DNA from: an uncultured Lachnospiraceae bacterium
GTDB lineage: Bacteria > Bacillota > Clostridia > TANB77 > CAG-508
NCBI GenBank assembly: GCA_945917765.1
Contig: CAMEHU010000012.1
Span: forward strand, 1 to 43,905
Length of the DNA stretch: 43,905 bases
Direction of reading: 5' to 3'
The translations under genes and the position numbers were made by a program. Within the stretch, counting starts at the first letter, position 1. The number at the start of each line of letters is the position of its first letter. The notes below the pieces were generated by a model. It worked only from the letters and a program-made list of their open reading frames with translations. It made no database searches and was not told the origin of the DNA. Positions 25,107 to 34,554 of the stretch are shown here, piece by piece.

Positions 25107-25946
25107 ATGAATAAGATAATTGACAAGCAAAAAAATGTTAAAAATAAGCCAAATAAAGAAGACAATATAAATGTAAAATTAGATACTGGAGAAAATCCAA
25201 GTGAAAGTAAAAAAACGAATAAAGAAAAAAGTAATAAAAAACAAATGAAAGCATTAAAAATAGTGCTTGGAATATTTGTTGTAGCTATAATTATTGGAGT
25301 ACTTTGTTACTTTATTCCAATAATGAAAAACATATCAACTCCTGAAGGAAAAATTGAATTTAAAGACAAAATTCAACACTCAGGATTTTTAGGAATGTTA
25401 ACACTATTTGGATTACAAGTAGCACAGATATTTTTATTTATAATTCCAGGAGAGCCAATAGAAATAGTATCTGGCATGTGTTATGGAGCATTTTTGGGAA
25501 CAGTTTTTATTTTAGTTTCTTCAGGAATTATATCAACTGCAATATTCTTTTTAGTTAGAATGTTAGGTAAGAAATTCGTGTATGAGTTTAGTGATGAAGA
25601 AAAAGTTAAGAAAATAGAGAACAGCAAATTATTTCAAGATCCTAAAAAAACGGAAATGATAATGTTAATCTTATTCTTACTTCCGGGAACGCCAAAAGAT
25701 TTATTAGTTTATATAGCAGGACTACTGCCAATTAAACCATCAAGATTTATTATTATTTCAACATTAGCAAGAATTCCATCAATAGTATCATCAACATATG
25801 CTGGGGAAAAAATCCTTGCAGGGAATTTTAAAATGGCAGCCTTAATTTATATAGTTATAATTGCAATTGTAACAATATTTATTTTTATTGTTAATAAATT
25901 AGATAAAAATAAAGTCACAGAAGAGGCGTTAAGGACAATCAAATAA
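25107..25946 (+). CDS. TVP38/DedA-like (SNARE-associated) membrane protein
   Basis: 279-aa membrane protein of the VTT/TMEM64 family, related to flippases and undecaprenyl-phosphate transporters. The N-terminal 45 residues are charged and low in complexity. Membrane segments begin near residue 52. The hallmark reentrant blocks are FIIPGEPIEIVSGMCYGAF and FLLPGTPKDLLVYIAGLLP. The ribosome binding site is weak: AAAGGAG lies more than 35 bases before ATG 25107 with a short stop-terminated frame between, so the start is uncertain. The substrate is unknown. Confidence 0.82.
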   Translation: MNKIIDKQKNVKNKPNKEDNINVKLDTGENPSESKKTNKEKSNKKQMKALKIVLGIFVVAIIIGVLCYFIPIMKNISTPEGKIEFKDKIQHSGFLGMLTLFGLQVAQIFLFIIPGEPIEIVSGMCYGAFLGTVFILVSSGIISTAIFFLVRMLGKKFVYEFSDEEKVKKIENSKLFQDPKKTEMIMLILFLLPGTPKDLLVYIAGLLPIKPSRFIIISTLARIPSIVSSTYAGEKILAGNFKMAALIYIVIIAIVTIFIFIVNKLDKNKVTEEALRTIK

Positions 25947-25986
25947 TAAATTTAAATAAAAACTATACATAATTATCAAAAAAGAC

Positions 25987-26014
25987 TTGAAATTGAGTTA
26001 GAATATGATATAAT
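25987..26014 (+). promoter_or_regulatory. Promoter of the response regulator
   Basis: TTGAAA (25987-25992), a 16-bp spacer and TATAAT (26009-26014). Confidence 0.75.
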
Positions 26015-26054
26015 ATGAAACGTATTATGTAAAAAACAAATTAGAAGGGATAAT

Positions 26055-26765
26055 ATGTTAAGTAGTTTAGATAATAAAATAAGAATATTAGTTGTCGAAG
26101 ATAGTCAAAATATCATAGAAGGTTTAAGATATCTATTACAAAAAGAAGGTTTTGAAGTTAATATTGTAAATGATAAGAAAAATGCACTAAAATATATTGA
26201 TTCAGAATATTATGATTTATTTTTACTAGATGTTGAGTTACCAGATGGAACAGGATTTGAAATTTGCAAATCTATAAAAAACATTACAAATAAACCAATA
26301 ATATTTCTATCAGCAAGGGCAGAAGAAACCAATATAGTATACGGATTAGATATTGGTGCAGATGATTATATAACTAAACCATTTAGAAATAGTGAATTAA
26401 TTTCGAGAATAAGAAGTGTATTAAGAAGATACACTCTATATAAAAAAGATAAAAATATTTTAAATTATGGTACTTTAAAAATTAACTTGGACAAAGCCAA
26501 AGTATTTAAAAATTCAGAAGAAATCTATTTAACAAATTTGGAATATAAAATATTATTAATGTTTATAAATAATGCAAATCATATTATAACAAGAGATGAA
26601 TTACTGGCAAAAGTATGGGATATAGAGGGCAATTATGTGAATGATAATACTCTATCAGTATATATAAAAAGACTAAGACTTAAAATTTCAGACAATAATA
26701 AAAAGTCTCAATCAATACAAACGGTTAGAGGAATGGGATATATATTAAATACAATAAGTGACTAA
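26055..26765 (+). CDS. OmpR/PhoB-family response regulator (orphan)
   Basis: 236 aa. The receiver domain (about residues 9-125) has the acidic pair E15-D16, phosphorylatable D59 in LLDVELPDG, FLSARAEE (switch Ser) and the conserved Lys in ITKPF. The C-terminal winged-helix domain (about 135-235) shows LTNLEYKILLMF, ITRDELLAKVWD, VNDNTLSVYIKRLR and a final TVRGMGYIL. No histidine kinase gene is adjacent, so its partner is elsewhere. It lies downstream of the DedA-like gene, which has a PhoB-like pair of direct repeats upstream, but a link is unproven. Confidence 0.93.
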   Translation: MLSSLDNKIRILVVEDSQNIIEGLRYLLQKEGFEVNIVNDKKNALKYIDSEYYDLFLLDVELPDGTGFEICKSIKNITNKPIIFLSARAEETNIVYGLDIGADDYITKPFRNSELISRIRSVLRRYTLYKKDKNILNYGTLKINLDKAKVFKNSEEIYLTNLEYKILLMFINNANHIITRDELLAKVWDIEGNYVNDNTLSVYIKRLRLKISDNNKKSQSIQTVRGMGYILNTISD

Positions 26766-26795
26766 AATTTAATAATTTTAGTCACTTATTTGTCA
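26753..26795 (+). terminator. Terminator overlapping the response regulator stop
   Basis: AATAAGTGACTAAAATT (26753-26769) pairs perfectly over 17 bp with AATTTTAGTCACTTATT (26774-26790). The left arm contains the final codons and stop of the gene. Confidence 0.88.
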
Positions 26796-26880
26796 TTTAA
26801 ATCTTTTATAATAATGTTTGTTGTCAACGTATAGATAATTCACCCAACAAAGAAAAGCGAAAACAAAAAGGAGAGTTTTT

Positions 26881-27519
26881 ATGACAAAGTACTTTAAAAC
26901 AAATAATGTTATTGTTAGAAGATTTGAAATGAAGGATGTTAAACAAGCATATCAAAATCTATCAGAAGAAAATAATGTGATTGATAGTGATAAAGATAGC
27001 GGAAAATTAGATAATGTAAAAAACGAAAGCATAAAGTTTAAAGGTATAGAAAATACAAAAGTTATAATTAAATCTGCAATTAATGAATTTTACACAGACG
27101 AGCCTATTTGGGCTGTTGAAGATAAGAAAAACAAAAATCTTGTAGGTGGTATAAGAGTAAGCAATTATTCGCCAAAGAACAGGATGTGTAATATTTCTTG
27201 GAGAATGTCTTACAAGTATTGCAACGATAAATTTATGAAAGAGGCTTTAATCCAAATTTTTAAATTTTTGTTTACCAAAAAGAGTATAGAATTAGTTGAA
27301 TGCTCTTTTTTTGAACAAAGCCAAAGAAATAGCCTTATTCTTGAAGAAATTGGAATGAAAAAAGAAGCAATATTAAGAGATAGACGAATAAATGAAAAAA
27401 CAAATAAAAAGGAAAACTTTGTTATTTATTCAATTAATAAACAAGAATTTTTTGATTTGTTAAGTCAAAATAAAAACATGAAAAGTAAAGTATGTAAATA
27501 TATGAGAATAAAAGTTTAA
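26881..27519 (+). CDS. GNAT acetyltransferase (RimJ/RimL type)
   Basis: 212 aa. It has the start of this subfamily, NNVIVRRFEMKDVKQAYQNL, a central strand VGGIRVSNYSPKNRMCNISWRM, and the C-terminal region LVECSFFEQSQRNSLILEEIGMKKEAILRDR, typical of acetylation of protein N-termini or small amines. The acetyl-CoA loop is poorly conserved. AAAGGAGAG precedes ATG 26881. The small DUF1540 gene follows 31 bp downstream and may be co-transcribed. The substrate is unknown. Confidence 0.8.
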   Translation: MTKYFKTNNVIVRRFEMKDVKQAYQNLSEENNVIDSDKDSGKLDNVKNESIKFKGIENTKVIIKSAINEFYTDEPIWAVEDKKNKNLVGGIRVSNYSPKNRMCNISWRMSYKYCNDKFMKEALIQIFKFLFTKKSIELVECSFFEQSQRNSLILEEIGMKKEAILRDRRINEKTNKKENFVIYSINKQEFFDLLSQNKNMKSKVCKYMRIKV

Positions 27520-27550
27520 AAAATAAGCATAATAAAAAAGGGTGAATTTT

Positions 27551-27715
27551 ATGGATAAGAATCAAAAAATAAATTGCACAGTAGGAAGTTGTAAGTTTAA
27601 TAATAGTGAGAGCGATGAATGTATTTTAAAACAAATTGTTGTTACACCTATGACTGATTGCCATACTAAAAAAGCTGACGAATCAATGTGCAGTAGTTAC
27701 GAGTTTGATAAGTAA
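27551..27715 (+). CDS. DUF1540 protein (Cys-rich, 54 aa)
   Basis: Short protein with a spaced cysteine pattern: NCTVGSCKFN, DECILKQIVV, MTDCHTK and SMCSSYEF. This matches the DUF1540 family common in Clostridia and likely binds a metal. AAAGGGTGA precedes ATG 27551. The role is unknown. Confidence 0.8.
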   Translation: MDKNQKINCTVGSCKFNNSESDECILKQIVVTPMTDCHTKKADESMCSSYEFDK

Positions 27716-27764
27716 TTTTTTGGGACGGTTCTAAATGTTCAATATTTAGAACCGTCCCAAAAAA
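27716..27764. repeat. GGGACGGTTC hairpin, also a terminator
   Basis: TTTTTTGGGACGGTTCTAAA pairs with TTTAGAACCGTCCCAAAAAA (a 21-bp perfect stem including one further base pair at the loop, 7-base loop), directly abutting the DUF1540 stop codon. The A/T flanks allow termination in both directions. The core is shared with 5341, 11748 and 39121. Confidence 0.93.
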
Positions 27765-27779
27765 TTAAAACCATTCTAA

Positions 27780-28781
<1,002 letters not shown>

Positions 28782-28846
28782 TGCACAATTGGGGACGCGT
28801 CCGCGCTGTGCAATTTGCACAGCAGGGACGCGTCCCCAACTGTGCA
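28782..28846. repeat. GGGGACGCGTCC hairpin after fba
   Basis: TGCACAATTGGGGACGCGTCC...GCTGTGCA and TGCACAGC...GGACGCGTCCCCAACTGTGCA form a 65-bp near-perfect palindrome starting on the last base of the fba stop codon. It is GC-rich compared with its surroundings. The GGGGACG/CGTCCCC core links it to the other hairpins. Confidence 0.92.
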
Positions 28847-28848
28847 AA

Positions 28849-28877
28849 TTGACATAAATGCCAAAATATGCTATAAT
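28849..28877 (+). promoter_or_regulatory. Promoter of the M23 peptidase gene
   Basis: Perfect TTGACA (28849-28854), 17-bp spacer and TATAAT (28872-28877), directly after the hairpin at 28782. Confidence 0.92.
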
Positions 28878-28931
28878 ATTAGGGTATTAGTTTTACACAC
28901 ATAGGATGTTGAAATTTAAGGAGGATGTTTA

Positions 28932-30698
28932 ATGGAAAATTTAAAAATGTTTAAAAGAATTTTAATTAGTGTATTATTTATAATATGCTTATTTTTATTG
29001 AAAAATAGCAATAGTGTAAATGCTACAACTAAAACAGAGTATAGATGGCCAATAGGAGGAGACAATGCAAATGAAACTTATATTGACTACGAGTATTATG
29101 GACAAGGATGGACTGAGCCTATTAAAGATGGAAAATCAGGGAGAGCATATACAGTAAATAATGAATTATGGCCAGATGAACAACAATTTTCGTCTACGAA
29201 TGAATCACATTTTGGTATGGATATAACAGGTATTTATGGACATACATATCAAGTTGTTTCTGTTGTTGATGGAACTGTTTTGGAAACAAGTGCTACATAT
29301 GCTCAAGAAAGTTGGTATAGTTATAAAGGTAATTTTTATCCTGATAATAATCAAAGACTAACATCAAGAGGTAAACATGATGGTGGAGGATATGGAAATT
29401 ACGTTATTGTAAAAGATAATTCAAGCGATAAATGTTTCTTGTATGCACATTTAAAAGGTGGTAGTATAAAGGTTTCAAGAGGTGAACATGTATCAGTTGG
29501 TCAAGAAATTGCTACAATGGGAAGTTCTGGAGATTCAGGGCATATGCATTTACATTTTGAAATAAGAAAAAATAAAGAAAGTATGATTGCTTATTGGAAC
29601 GAAGTGACAGGAATTCATAGGTTTCAAACAACAACTAATAATACGAACTATGACCCAAAAGATTTCATAGGTTCAACACCAAAATTAATTACTGATATTA
29701 GTTTAACAAAACCTAATAAAACACAATACATCCAAGGATTAGAAGAATTAGATTTAACAGGTGCAAAATTAACTGTAAAATATAATAGTGGAGTTACAGA
29801 AGAAATAGATTTGCCAAGTGATAATGTAACTGTAACAGGATTTAATAATAGTAAATTAGGAACACAAAATATCAATGTTGCATATGAAGGTGAAAATCTA
29901 AACTTTGAAGTTGAAATAATAAATACACCAGCTAAAAGAGAATGTGTTAAATTTATGAGATATATGAATTTTAGACAAATAAACATATATTATGATAAAC
30001 CAGTGCTTGTTGAAAATCCACCAGTAGTAACAGTTAGAATTGGAAATGAAGTAAAAAATGCAAGATATATTGGAACAAGTATTGATAATAAAAAAATCGT
30101 ATATAGAATTAATTATGATGAATTCGATATTTTCACAGAAGGCACTATATATATAAATTCAAAAGGAAAAGTAAGAGATTATAACACAAACACAGAAGTT
30201 GATTGCGTATTCAACAATATAACAATTGGTGATATAACTGGATATAAAATAGATAATACATTTATAGATATTTCAAAAGATCAAAAAGGAGACATCAATG
30301 GAGATGGAATAGTTGACGCAGTAGATACTTCATATGTATTATCATTATACTCAAAAAATGGTGTTAATACATCATTAACACCTGAAGAAAAAGCTATGAT
30401 GAAAAAAGCAGATGTTAATGGAGATGGAATAGTTGATGCAAGAGATGCTTCATATATTTTAGCGTACTACACAAACTTATCAGTAGGTGGTACAACAGAA
30501 AAGAATTTAGCTGCAATAAAATTTGATATCAATAATGATAAAACAGTAGATAAAGATGACTATGAAGGATTGAAATTAAAAGTTGAAGCAGGAAATTATG
30601 ACAAACAATTTGACGTAAATGAAGATGGTTTGTTAAATAATAATGATTTAGAAATTTTCAGAGAATTTATAAAAGAAAATGGAAAAAGAAGAATTTAA
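28932..30698 (+). CDS. Secreted M23 metallopeptidase with Ig-like and dockerin-like domains
   Basis: 588-aa exported protein. A signal sequence lies at about residues 7-31. The M23 (LytM-type) domain (about 88-245) has the zinc ligands H93 and D97 (HFGMD) and H208 of HLH, with catalytic H173 in YAHL; such enzymes cut peptidoglycan peptide bridges. A Big_3 bacterial Ig-like domain follows (about 250-333). Near residues 450-588 are four EF-hand-type loops (DINGDGIVDAVD, DVNGDGIVDARD, DINNDKTVDKDD, DVNEDGLLNNND) arranged like two dockerin units. A linker of about 110 residues between them is unassigned. No cohesin is seen in the window. GGAGG precedes ATG 28932. Confidence 0.9.
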   Translation: MENLKMFKRILISVLFIICLFLLKNSNSVNATTKTEYRWPIGGDNANETYIDYEYYGQGWTEPIKDGKSGRAYTVNNELWPDEQQFSSTNESHFGMDITGIYGHTYQVVSVVDGTVLETSATYAQESWYSYKGNFYPDNNQRLTSRGKHDGGGYGNYVIVKDNSSDKCFLYAHLKGGSIKVSRGEHVSVGQEIATMGSSGDSGHMHLHFEIRKNKESMIAYWNEVTGIHRFQTTTNNTNYDPKDFIGSTPKLITDISLTKPNKTQYIQGLEELDLTGAKLTVKYNSGVTEEIDLPSDNVTVTGFNNSKLGTQNINVAYEGENLNFEVEIINTPAKRECVKFMRYMNFRQINIYYDKPVLVENPPVVTVRIGNEVKNARYIGTSIDNKKIVYRINYDEFDIFTEGTIYINSKGKVRDYNTNTEVDCVFNNITIGDITGYKIDNTFIDISKDQKGDINGDGIVDAVDTSYVLSLYSKNGVNTSLTPEEKAMMKKADVNGDGIVDARDASYILAYYTNLSVGGTTEKNLAAIKFDINNDKTVDKDDYEGLKLKVEAGNYDKQFDVNEDGLLNNNDLEIFREFIKENGKRRI

Positions 30699-30712
30699 TA
30701 AATAATAAAAGA

Positions 30713-30749
30713 GACGAATCTAAAAATAAAATTAGTTTTTAGATTCGTC
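30713..30749. terminator. Bidirectional terminator
   Basis: GACGAATCTAAAAA (30713-30726) pairs with TTTTTAGATTCGTC (30736-30749). It lies between the convergent M23 peptidase and pseudouridine synthase genes. Its core is a weak relative of the GGACGGTTC hairpins. Confidence 0.85.
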
Positions 30750-30756
30750 ATTTTTA

Positions 30757-31641
30757 TTAGAAACTATCAATTAATTTTTTCATATCATCATACAAAGGGG
30801 CAACAATAACCATTTTTTTCTTGCTAATAGGATGAATAAAACTTGTTTTATAACTATGAAGTGCTTGTCTATTAATTAAATCAGATGAGTTACCATATAA
30901 AGTATCACCAATAATTGGATTACCTATATATGCAGTATGAACGCGAATTTGATGTGTTCTTCCAGTTTCTAAAATTAAATTAACTACTGAAAATTTGTCA
31001 CAAGCTTTTATAACTGAATAATGTGTAATAGCAACATCTCCAGAATTATTAACACATCTTTCTATGATACTGCCTTCTTTTCGCGAAATTGGTGCATTAA
31101 TTGTACCACAATTATTTGGTAATGTGCCTTCACAAATTGCAATATATTCTTTTAAAAACTGGCCATTTTTCATTTGCTTTACTAAGCATTCTTGAATATA
31201 TTCATTTTTGGCAAAAATAACAACTCCAGATGTGTCTTTATCTAAGCGATTAACTGGTCTGATTTTTTTATGAAGATTAATACTATTAAAGTAATATTTT
31301 ACACCATTTGAAATACTATCTTCAAAATGTAACATAGATGGGTGAATAGGGTATCCAGCAGGTTTGTTTATTATTAATAAGTAATCGTCTTCAAAAAGGA
31401 TTTTTAAGCTCATTTTTGTTGGAACGATATTAGTGTTATCTTCATTATAATTCAACAAAATTTCGACAATATCGTTTGAATTAACCGGTGATTTTATGTT
31501 TGCAATTGAATTGTTTAAAAATATTAGATTATTTTTTTTCAATTTAGTTAATAATCTATCTGAAATTTCGAATTTTGTTTTTAGAACTTCCTTAATATTA
31601 TCAAAGTGTTCATTTTCACTTATTTTGTATTTTAGATTCAT
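30757..31641 (-). CDS. RluA-family pseudouridine synthase
   Basis: 294 aa, RNA-uridine isomerase. An S4-like N-terminal RNA-binding region (about residues 15-65) precedes the catalytic domain. The active site motif is RPVNRLDKDTSGVVIFAK with catalytic D134; GRTHQIRVHTAYIGNPIIGDTLYG is the second RluA signature. Members modify 23S rRNA (RluC/RluD) or other RNAs; which site is unknown. GGAGG lies upstream of the start on the minus strand. It is divergent from rnpB. Confidence 0.92.
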   Translation of the reverse strand: MNLKYKISENEHFDNIKEVLKTKFEISDRLLTKLKKNNLIFLNNSIANIKSPVNSNDIVEILLNYNEDNTNIVPTKMSLKILFEDDYLLIINKPAGYPIHPSMLHFEDSISNGVKYYFNSINLHKKIRPVNRLDKDTSGVVIFAKNEYIQECLVKQMKNGQFLKEYIAICEGTLPNNCGTINAPISRKEGSIIERCVNNSGDVAITHYSVIKACDKFSVVNLILETGRTHQIRVHTAYIGNPIIGDTLYGNSSDLINRQALHSYKTSFIHPISKKKMVIVAPLYDDMKKLIDSF

Positions 31642-31731
31642 TTAAATTTCCTCCAATGTTTTTAGAGATGAAATTATTATATAACAGTTTGTAATTTTTA
31701 TCAATTAGTTAAGTATTTTTTTAGATATAGT

Positions 31732-31760
31732 TTGACAAATTACGTAAAACAAGTTACAAT
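31732..31760 (+). promoter_or_regulatory. Promoter of rnpB
   Basis: TTGACA (31732-31737), a 17-bp spacer and TACAAT (31755-31760), just before the RNase P RNA. Confidence 0.85.
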
Positions 31761-31767
31761 AGACAAT

Positions 31768-32140
31768 AGAGTAAATTAAATAGTCGCGTATAGCAATTCC
31801 GAAAGGAAGCGTACGAGGAAAGTCCGGGCTCCATAGAGCAATGATGCTGGATAACGTCCAGTGAGGGAGACCTTAAGGAAAGTGCAACAGAAAATAACCG
31901 CCCATATGATTTCTTTATGAAATTTTATGAGCAAGGATGAAAAGGCGAGGTAAGAGCTCACCGCTGGTATGGTGACATACTGGGTCTGTGTAAACCCCAT
32001 CTGGAGCAACACCCGAAAATAGAAGGCTAAGACTGCTCGTCATCTTCTGATTGAGGTGGCTTGAGACATATAGTAATATATGTACTAGATAAATGACTAT
32101 TCAAGACAGAACCCGGCTTACAGATTTACACTGAATTTAA
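31768..32140 (+). ncRNA. rnpB: RNase P RNA (bacterial class A-like)
   Basis: Catalytic RNA of RNase P, which matures tRNA 5' ends. Conserved cores are present in the right order: GAGGAAAGTCCGGGCTCC at 31815-31832 (P4 5' strand), GCAACAGAAA...ACCGCCC at 31884-31903, and ACAGAACCCGGCTTACA at 32106-32122 (P4 3' strand). The ends, GTAAAT... and ...ATTTAC, can pair as P1. Overall size is about 360 nt. The exact 5' and 3' ends are estimated from the promoter and P1 pairing. The surrounding 31642-32304 gap holds only this gene, its promoter and terminator. Confidence 0.95.
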
Positions 32141-32147
32141 TTTTTTT

Positions 32148-32192
32148 AGAAGTAGCAAGACAAGTTATAATTTGTTTTTGCTTCTTTTTTTT
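32148..32192 (+). terminator. Terminator after rnpB
   Basis: AGAAGTAGCAA pairs with TTGCTTCT (one bulge), followed by eight or more T. Confidence 0.75.
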
Positions 32193-32304
32193 GCTTGTGC
32201 TACTCAGAAAACCAAAAATTAACTCACATTTAAACTTATTCTTGCAATAAAAAATAATATATAGTAAAATAGGGTGAAATTTAAAAAAAGGATGGAAGTT
32301 TTAA

Positions 32305-32874
32305 ATGAATAGGACTAAAAGAAAAATATTTGAAGCAGCAATGGACCTTTTTGCACAAAAAGGATATGACGGAACAAGTGTAGAAGAAATTACTTCTGTA
32401 GTTGGGATTGCAAAAGGTACTTTATATTATCATTTTTCAAGTAAAGAAGAGATTTTATATTTCCTTGTTGAAGAAGGAATGAATTTATTAAAAAATAGCA
32501 TTGAAATAAAAACGAAAAATTTCAAAAGTTCTGTAGATAAAATAAAAGCGGTTGTATTAATTCAAATAAAAAGCATTGTAAAATATGAAAATTTAATTAC
32601 TCTTGTAATTGGCCAAATATGGGGAAATGAAGAAAGAAATTTGAAATGTAGAGAATATATATATGAATATATTAGGATTCTTGAGAATATAATAAAAGAA
32701 GGAATAGAAAAAGGGGAAATTATCGAAGGAAAGCCAGAAGTACTTGCATCTGGACTATTTGGTTTTACTTGCTCAGGTTTATTATATAAACTAAAAACCG
32801 GTAAAGAATTAGATATTCAAGAAACTTACAAAGAATTTAGTAATTATATTGTCAATGGCTTAAAAAAATCTTAA
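32305..32874 (+). CDS. TetR family transcriptional regulator
   Basis: 189 aa. The N-terminal helix-turn-helix is textbook: RKIFEAAMDLFAQKGYDGTSVEEITSVVGIAKGTLYYHFSSKEEIL. The C-terminal helical domain resembles the TetR_C class of envelope/efflux regulators but gives no ligand. It lies between rnpB and murD and has no obvious target operon beside it. No clear palindromic operator was found nearby. Confidence 0.88.
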   Translation: MNRTKRKIFEAAMDLFAQKGYDGTSVEEITSVVGIAKGTLYYHFSSKEEILYFLVEEGMNLLKNSIEIKTKNFKSSVDKIKAVVLIQIKSIVKYENLITLVIGQIWGNEERNLKCREYIYEYIRILENIIKEGIEKGEIIEGKPEVLASGLFGFTCSGLLYKLKTGKELDIQETYKEFSNYIVNGLKKS

Positions 32875-32894
32875 TGATATACATTAGTAAACTA

Positions 32895-32923
32895 TTGCAC
32901 AATTAACTGAATTGTTGTATAAT
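32895..32923 (+). promoter_or_regulatory. Promoter of murD
   Basis: TTGCAC (32895-32900), a 17-bp spacer and TATAAT (32918-32923). Confidence 0.8.
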
Positions 32924-32980
32924 CTTCGATATAAAAAGGATATGGCATTAGCAATTTTATAAACAAGGAGGAGACATTAC

Positions 32981-34396
32981 ATGTTCGTGAATGAAAAATT
33001 GCAAGAATTTGAAAGATATATTAAAAACAAAAGAGTAGCACTGATTGGACTAGGAGTAAGCAATTTGCCGTTAATAGATTACTTTGCTGACAAAGGTGCT
33101 CAAGTTACAGTATTTGATAAAAGAAGTATAGATGAAATGGATAAAGATATACTTGATAAAATAACAGCTCGTTGCATTAATTTTTCATTTGGGGAATATA
33201 ATTTAATAAATTTAATAGGATATGATTTGATTTTAAGATCTCCAACTTGTAGGCCAGATTTACCAGAGTTAAAAGCTGAAAGCGTTAGAGGGGCTATAAT
33301 CACATCTGAAATAGAATTAGTAATGGAATTATGTCCTGGAAAAGTAATTGGAGTAACAGGAAGTGATGGAAAAACAACAACAGCTACTTTAATATATGAA
33401 ATCTTAAAAGAAAAGGGATATCAATGCTATTTAGGAGGAAATATAGGTAATCCATTATTTACTCAGATAAAAGAAATGACACCTGAATGTATGGTAGTGT
33501 TAGAGTTAAGCAGTTTCCAATTAATGGGGATTCAAACTTCTCCAGAAATTGCTGTTATTACAAATATTTCACCTAATCATTTAGATGTACATACAAATTA
33601 TGAAGAATACATAGATTGCAAGAAAAATATATTTAAATATCAGGATGAAAATGGAAAAGTAGTGTTAAATTACGATAATGATGTGACAAGATATTTTTCA
33701 TCTGAAGCAAAAGGGAAAATTCGATTTTTTAGCAGCAAAAGTAGATTAGATAATGGTGTTATATATGATAATGGAGTTTTAAAATCATGTGAAGATGGTG
33801 TGCGTATGCATGTTTTAACAATAGATGAAGCAATTTCAATACATGGAATGCATAACTATGAAAATATATGTGCTGCTATTGCTGCTACTGAAGATTTTGC
33901 AAACCCTTATGTTCAATTAAGAGCTATAACAAAATTCAAAGGAGTAGAACATAGACTAGAATTTGTTAGAAATATTGATGGTGTAAAATGGTATAATGAT
34001 TCAATTGGAACAAGCCCAACAAGAACTATTGCTGGTTTAAATACATTTAAAGAAAAAATAGTTTTAATTGCAGGGGGATACGACAAAAATCTTGATTATA
34101 AACCGCTTGCTAAACCGATTATTGATAATGTTAGTAAATTAATTTTAATTGGAGGCACAGCAGATAAAATAGAAGCTGAAGTAAAAGCCGTTATTGAAAC
34201 TGAAAACAATGAAACTAAAAAGATTAATTTACCAATTTATAGATGTGATACATTAGAACAATGTGTACAAAAAGCAAAAGAAGTTTCTGAACCAAATGAG
34301 GTTGTATTATTTTCTCCAGCAAGTGCAAGTTTTGATATGTTTAAAAATTATGCTGAAAGAGGAGAAAAGTTTAAAAATTTGGTTATGAATTTGTAA
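32981..34396 (+). CDS. murD: UDP-N-acetylmuramoyl-L-alanine--D-glutamate ligase
   Basis: Mur ligase adding D-Glu to UDP-MurNAc-L-Ala in the cytoplasm, 471 aa. The N-terminal Rossmann-like domain has VALIGLGVSNLPLIDYF. ATP-binding P-loop GVTGSDGKTTT is near residues 123-133. NISPNHLDVH, the MHNYENICAAIAA motif and the C-terminal domain start KFKGVEHRLEFV follow, with NDSIGTSPTRT and the closing LFSPASASFDMFKNYAERG. AAGGAGGAG precedes the ATG. It stands outside a dcw cluster here, as a single transcription unit. Confidence 0.95.
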   Translation: MFVNEKLQEFERYIKNKRVALIGLGVSNLPLIDYFADKGAQVTVFDKRSIDEMDKDILDKITARCINFSFGEYNLINLIGYDLILRSPTCRPDLPELKAESVRGAIITSEIELVMELCPGKVIGVTGSDGKTTTATLIYEILKEKGYQCYLGGNIGNPLFTQIKEMTPECMVVLELSSFQLMGIQTSPEIAVITNISPNHLDVHTNYEEYIDCKKNIFKYQDENGKVVLNYDNDVTRYFSSEAKGKIRFFSSKSRLDNGVIYDNGVLKSCEDGVRMHVLTIDEAISIHGMHNYENICAAIAATEDFANPYVQLRAITKFKGVEHRLEFVRNIDGVKWYNDSIGTSPTRTIAGLNTFKEKIVLIAGGYDKNLDYKPLAKPIIDNVSKLILIGGTADKIEAEVKAVIETENNETKKINLPIYRCDTLEQCVQKAKEVSEPNEVVLFSPASASFDMFKNYAERGEKFKNLVMNL

Positions 34397-34554
34397 AATA
34401 AATTATTTCAAAATTATATTTAAAAATTAGACATACAATATAATTAGGAATAAAATAAAATATAAAAAAATATAAAAAAGTTAATTAGAAAATAAGAGTG
34501 TCAAAAATACTTTCAAAACATATTATATAAAAATATGTTTAGGAGGTATTTTTT

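Noticed and set aside
26012-26024. AATATGAAACGTA, identical to 13 bp of TetR operator 2, in the response regulator promoter
   Set aside because: Only one half-site is present and the other half does not match. AT-rich half-sites occur by chance, so I do not place this promoter in the TetR regulon.
34500-34552. CATATTATA-like -10 suggesting a sporulation sigma factor promoter for the proline-rich protein
   Set aside because: The match is too loose in AT-rich DNA and no proper -35 was found.
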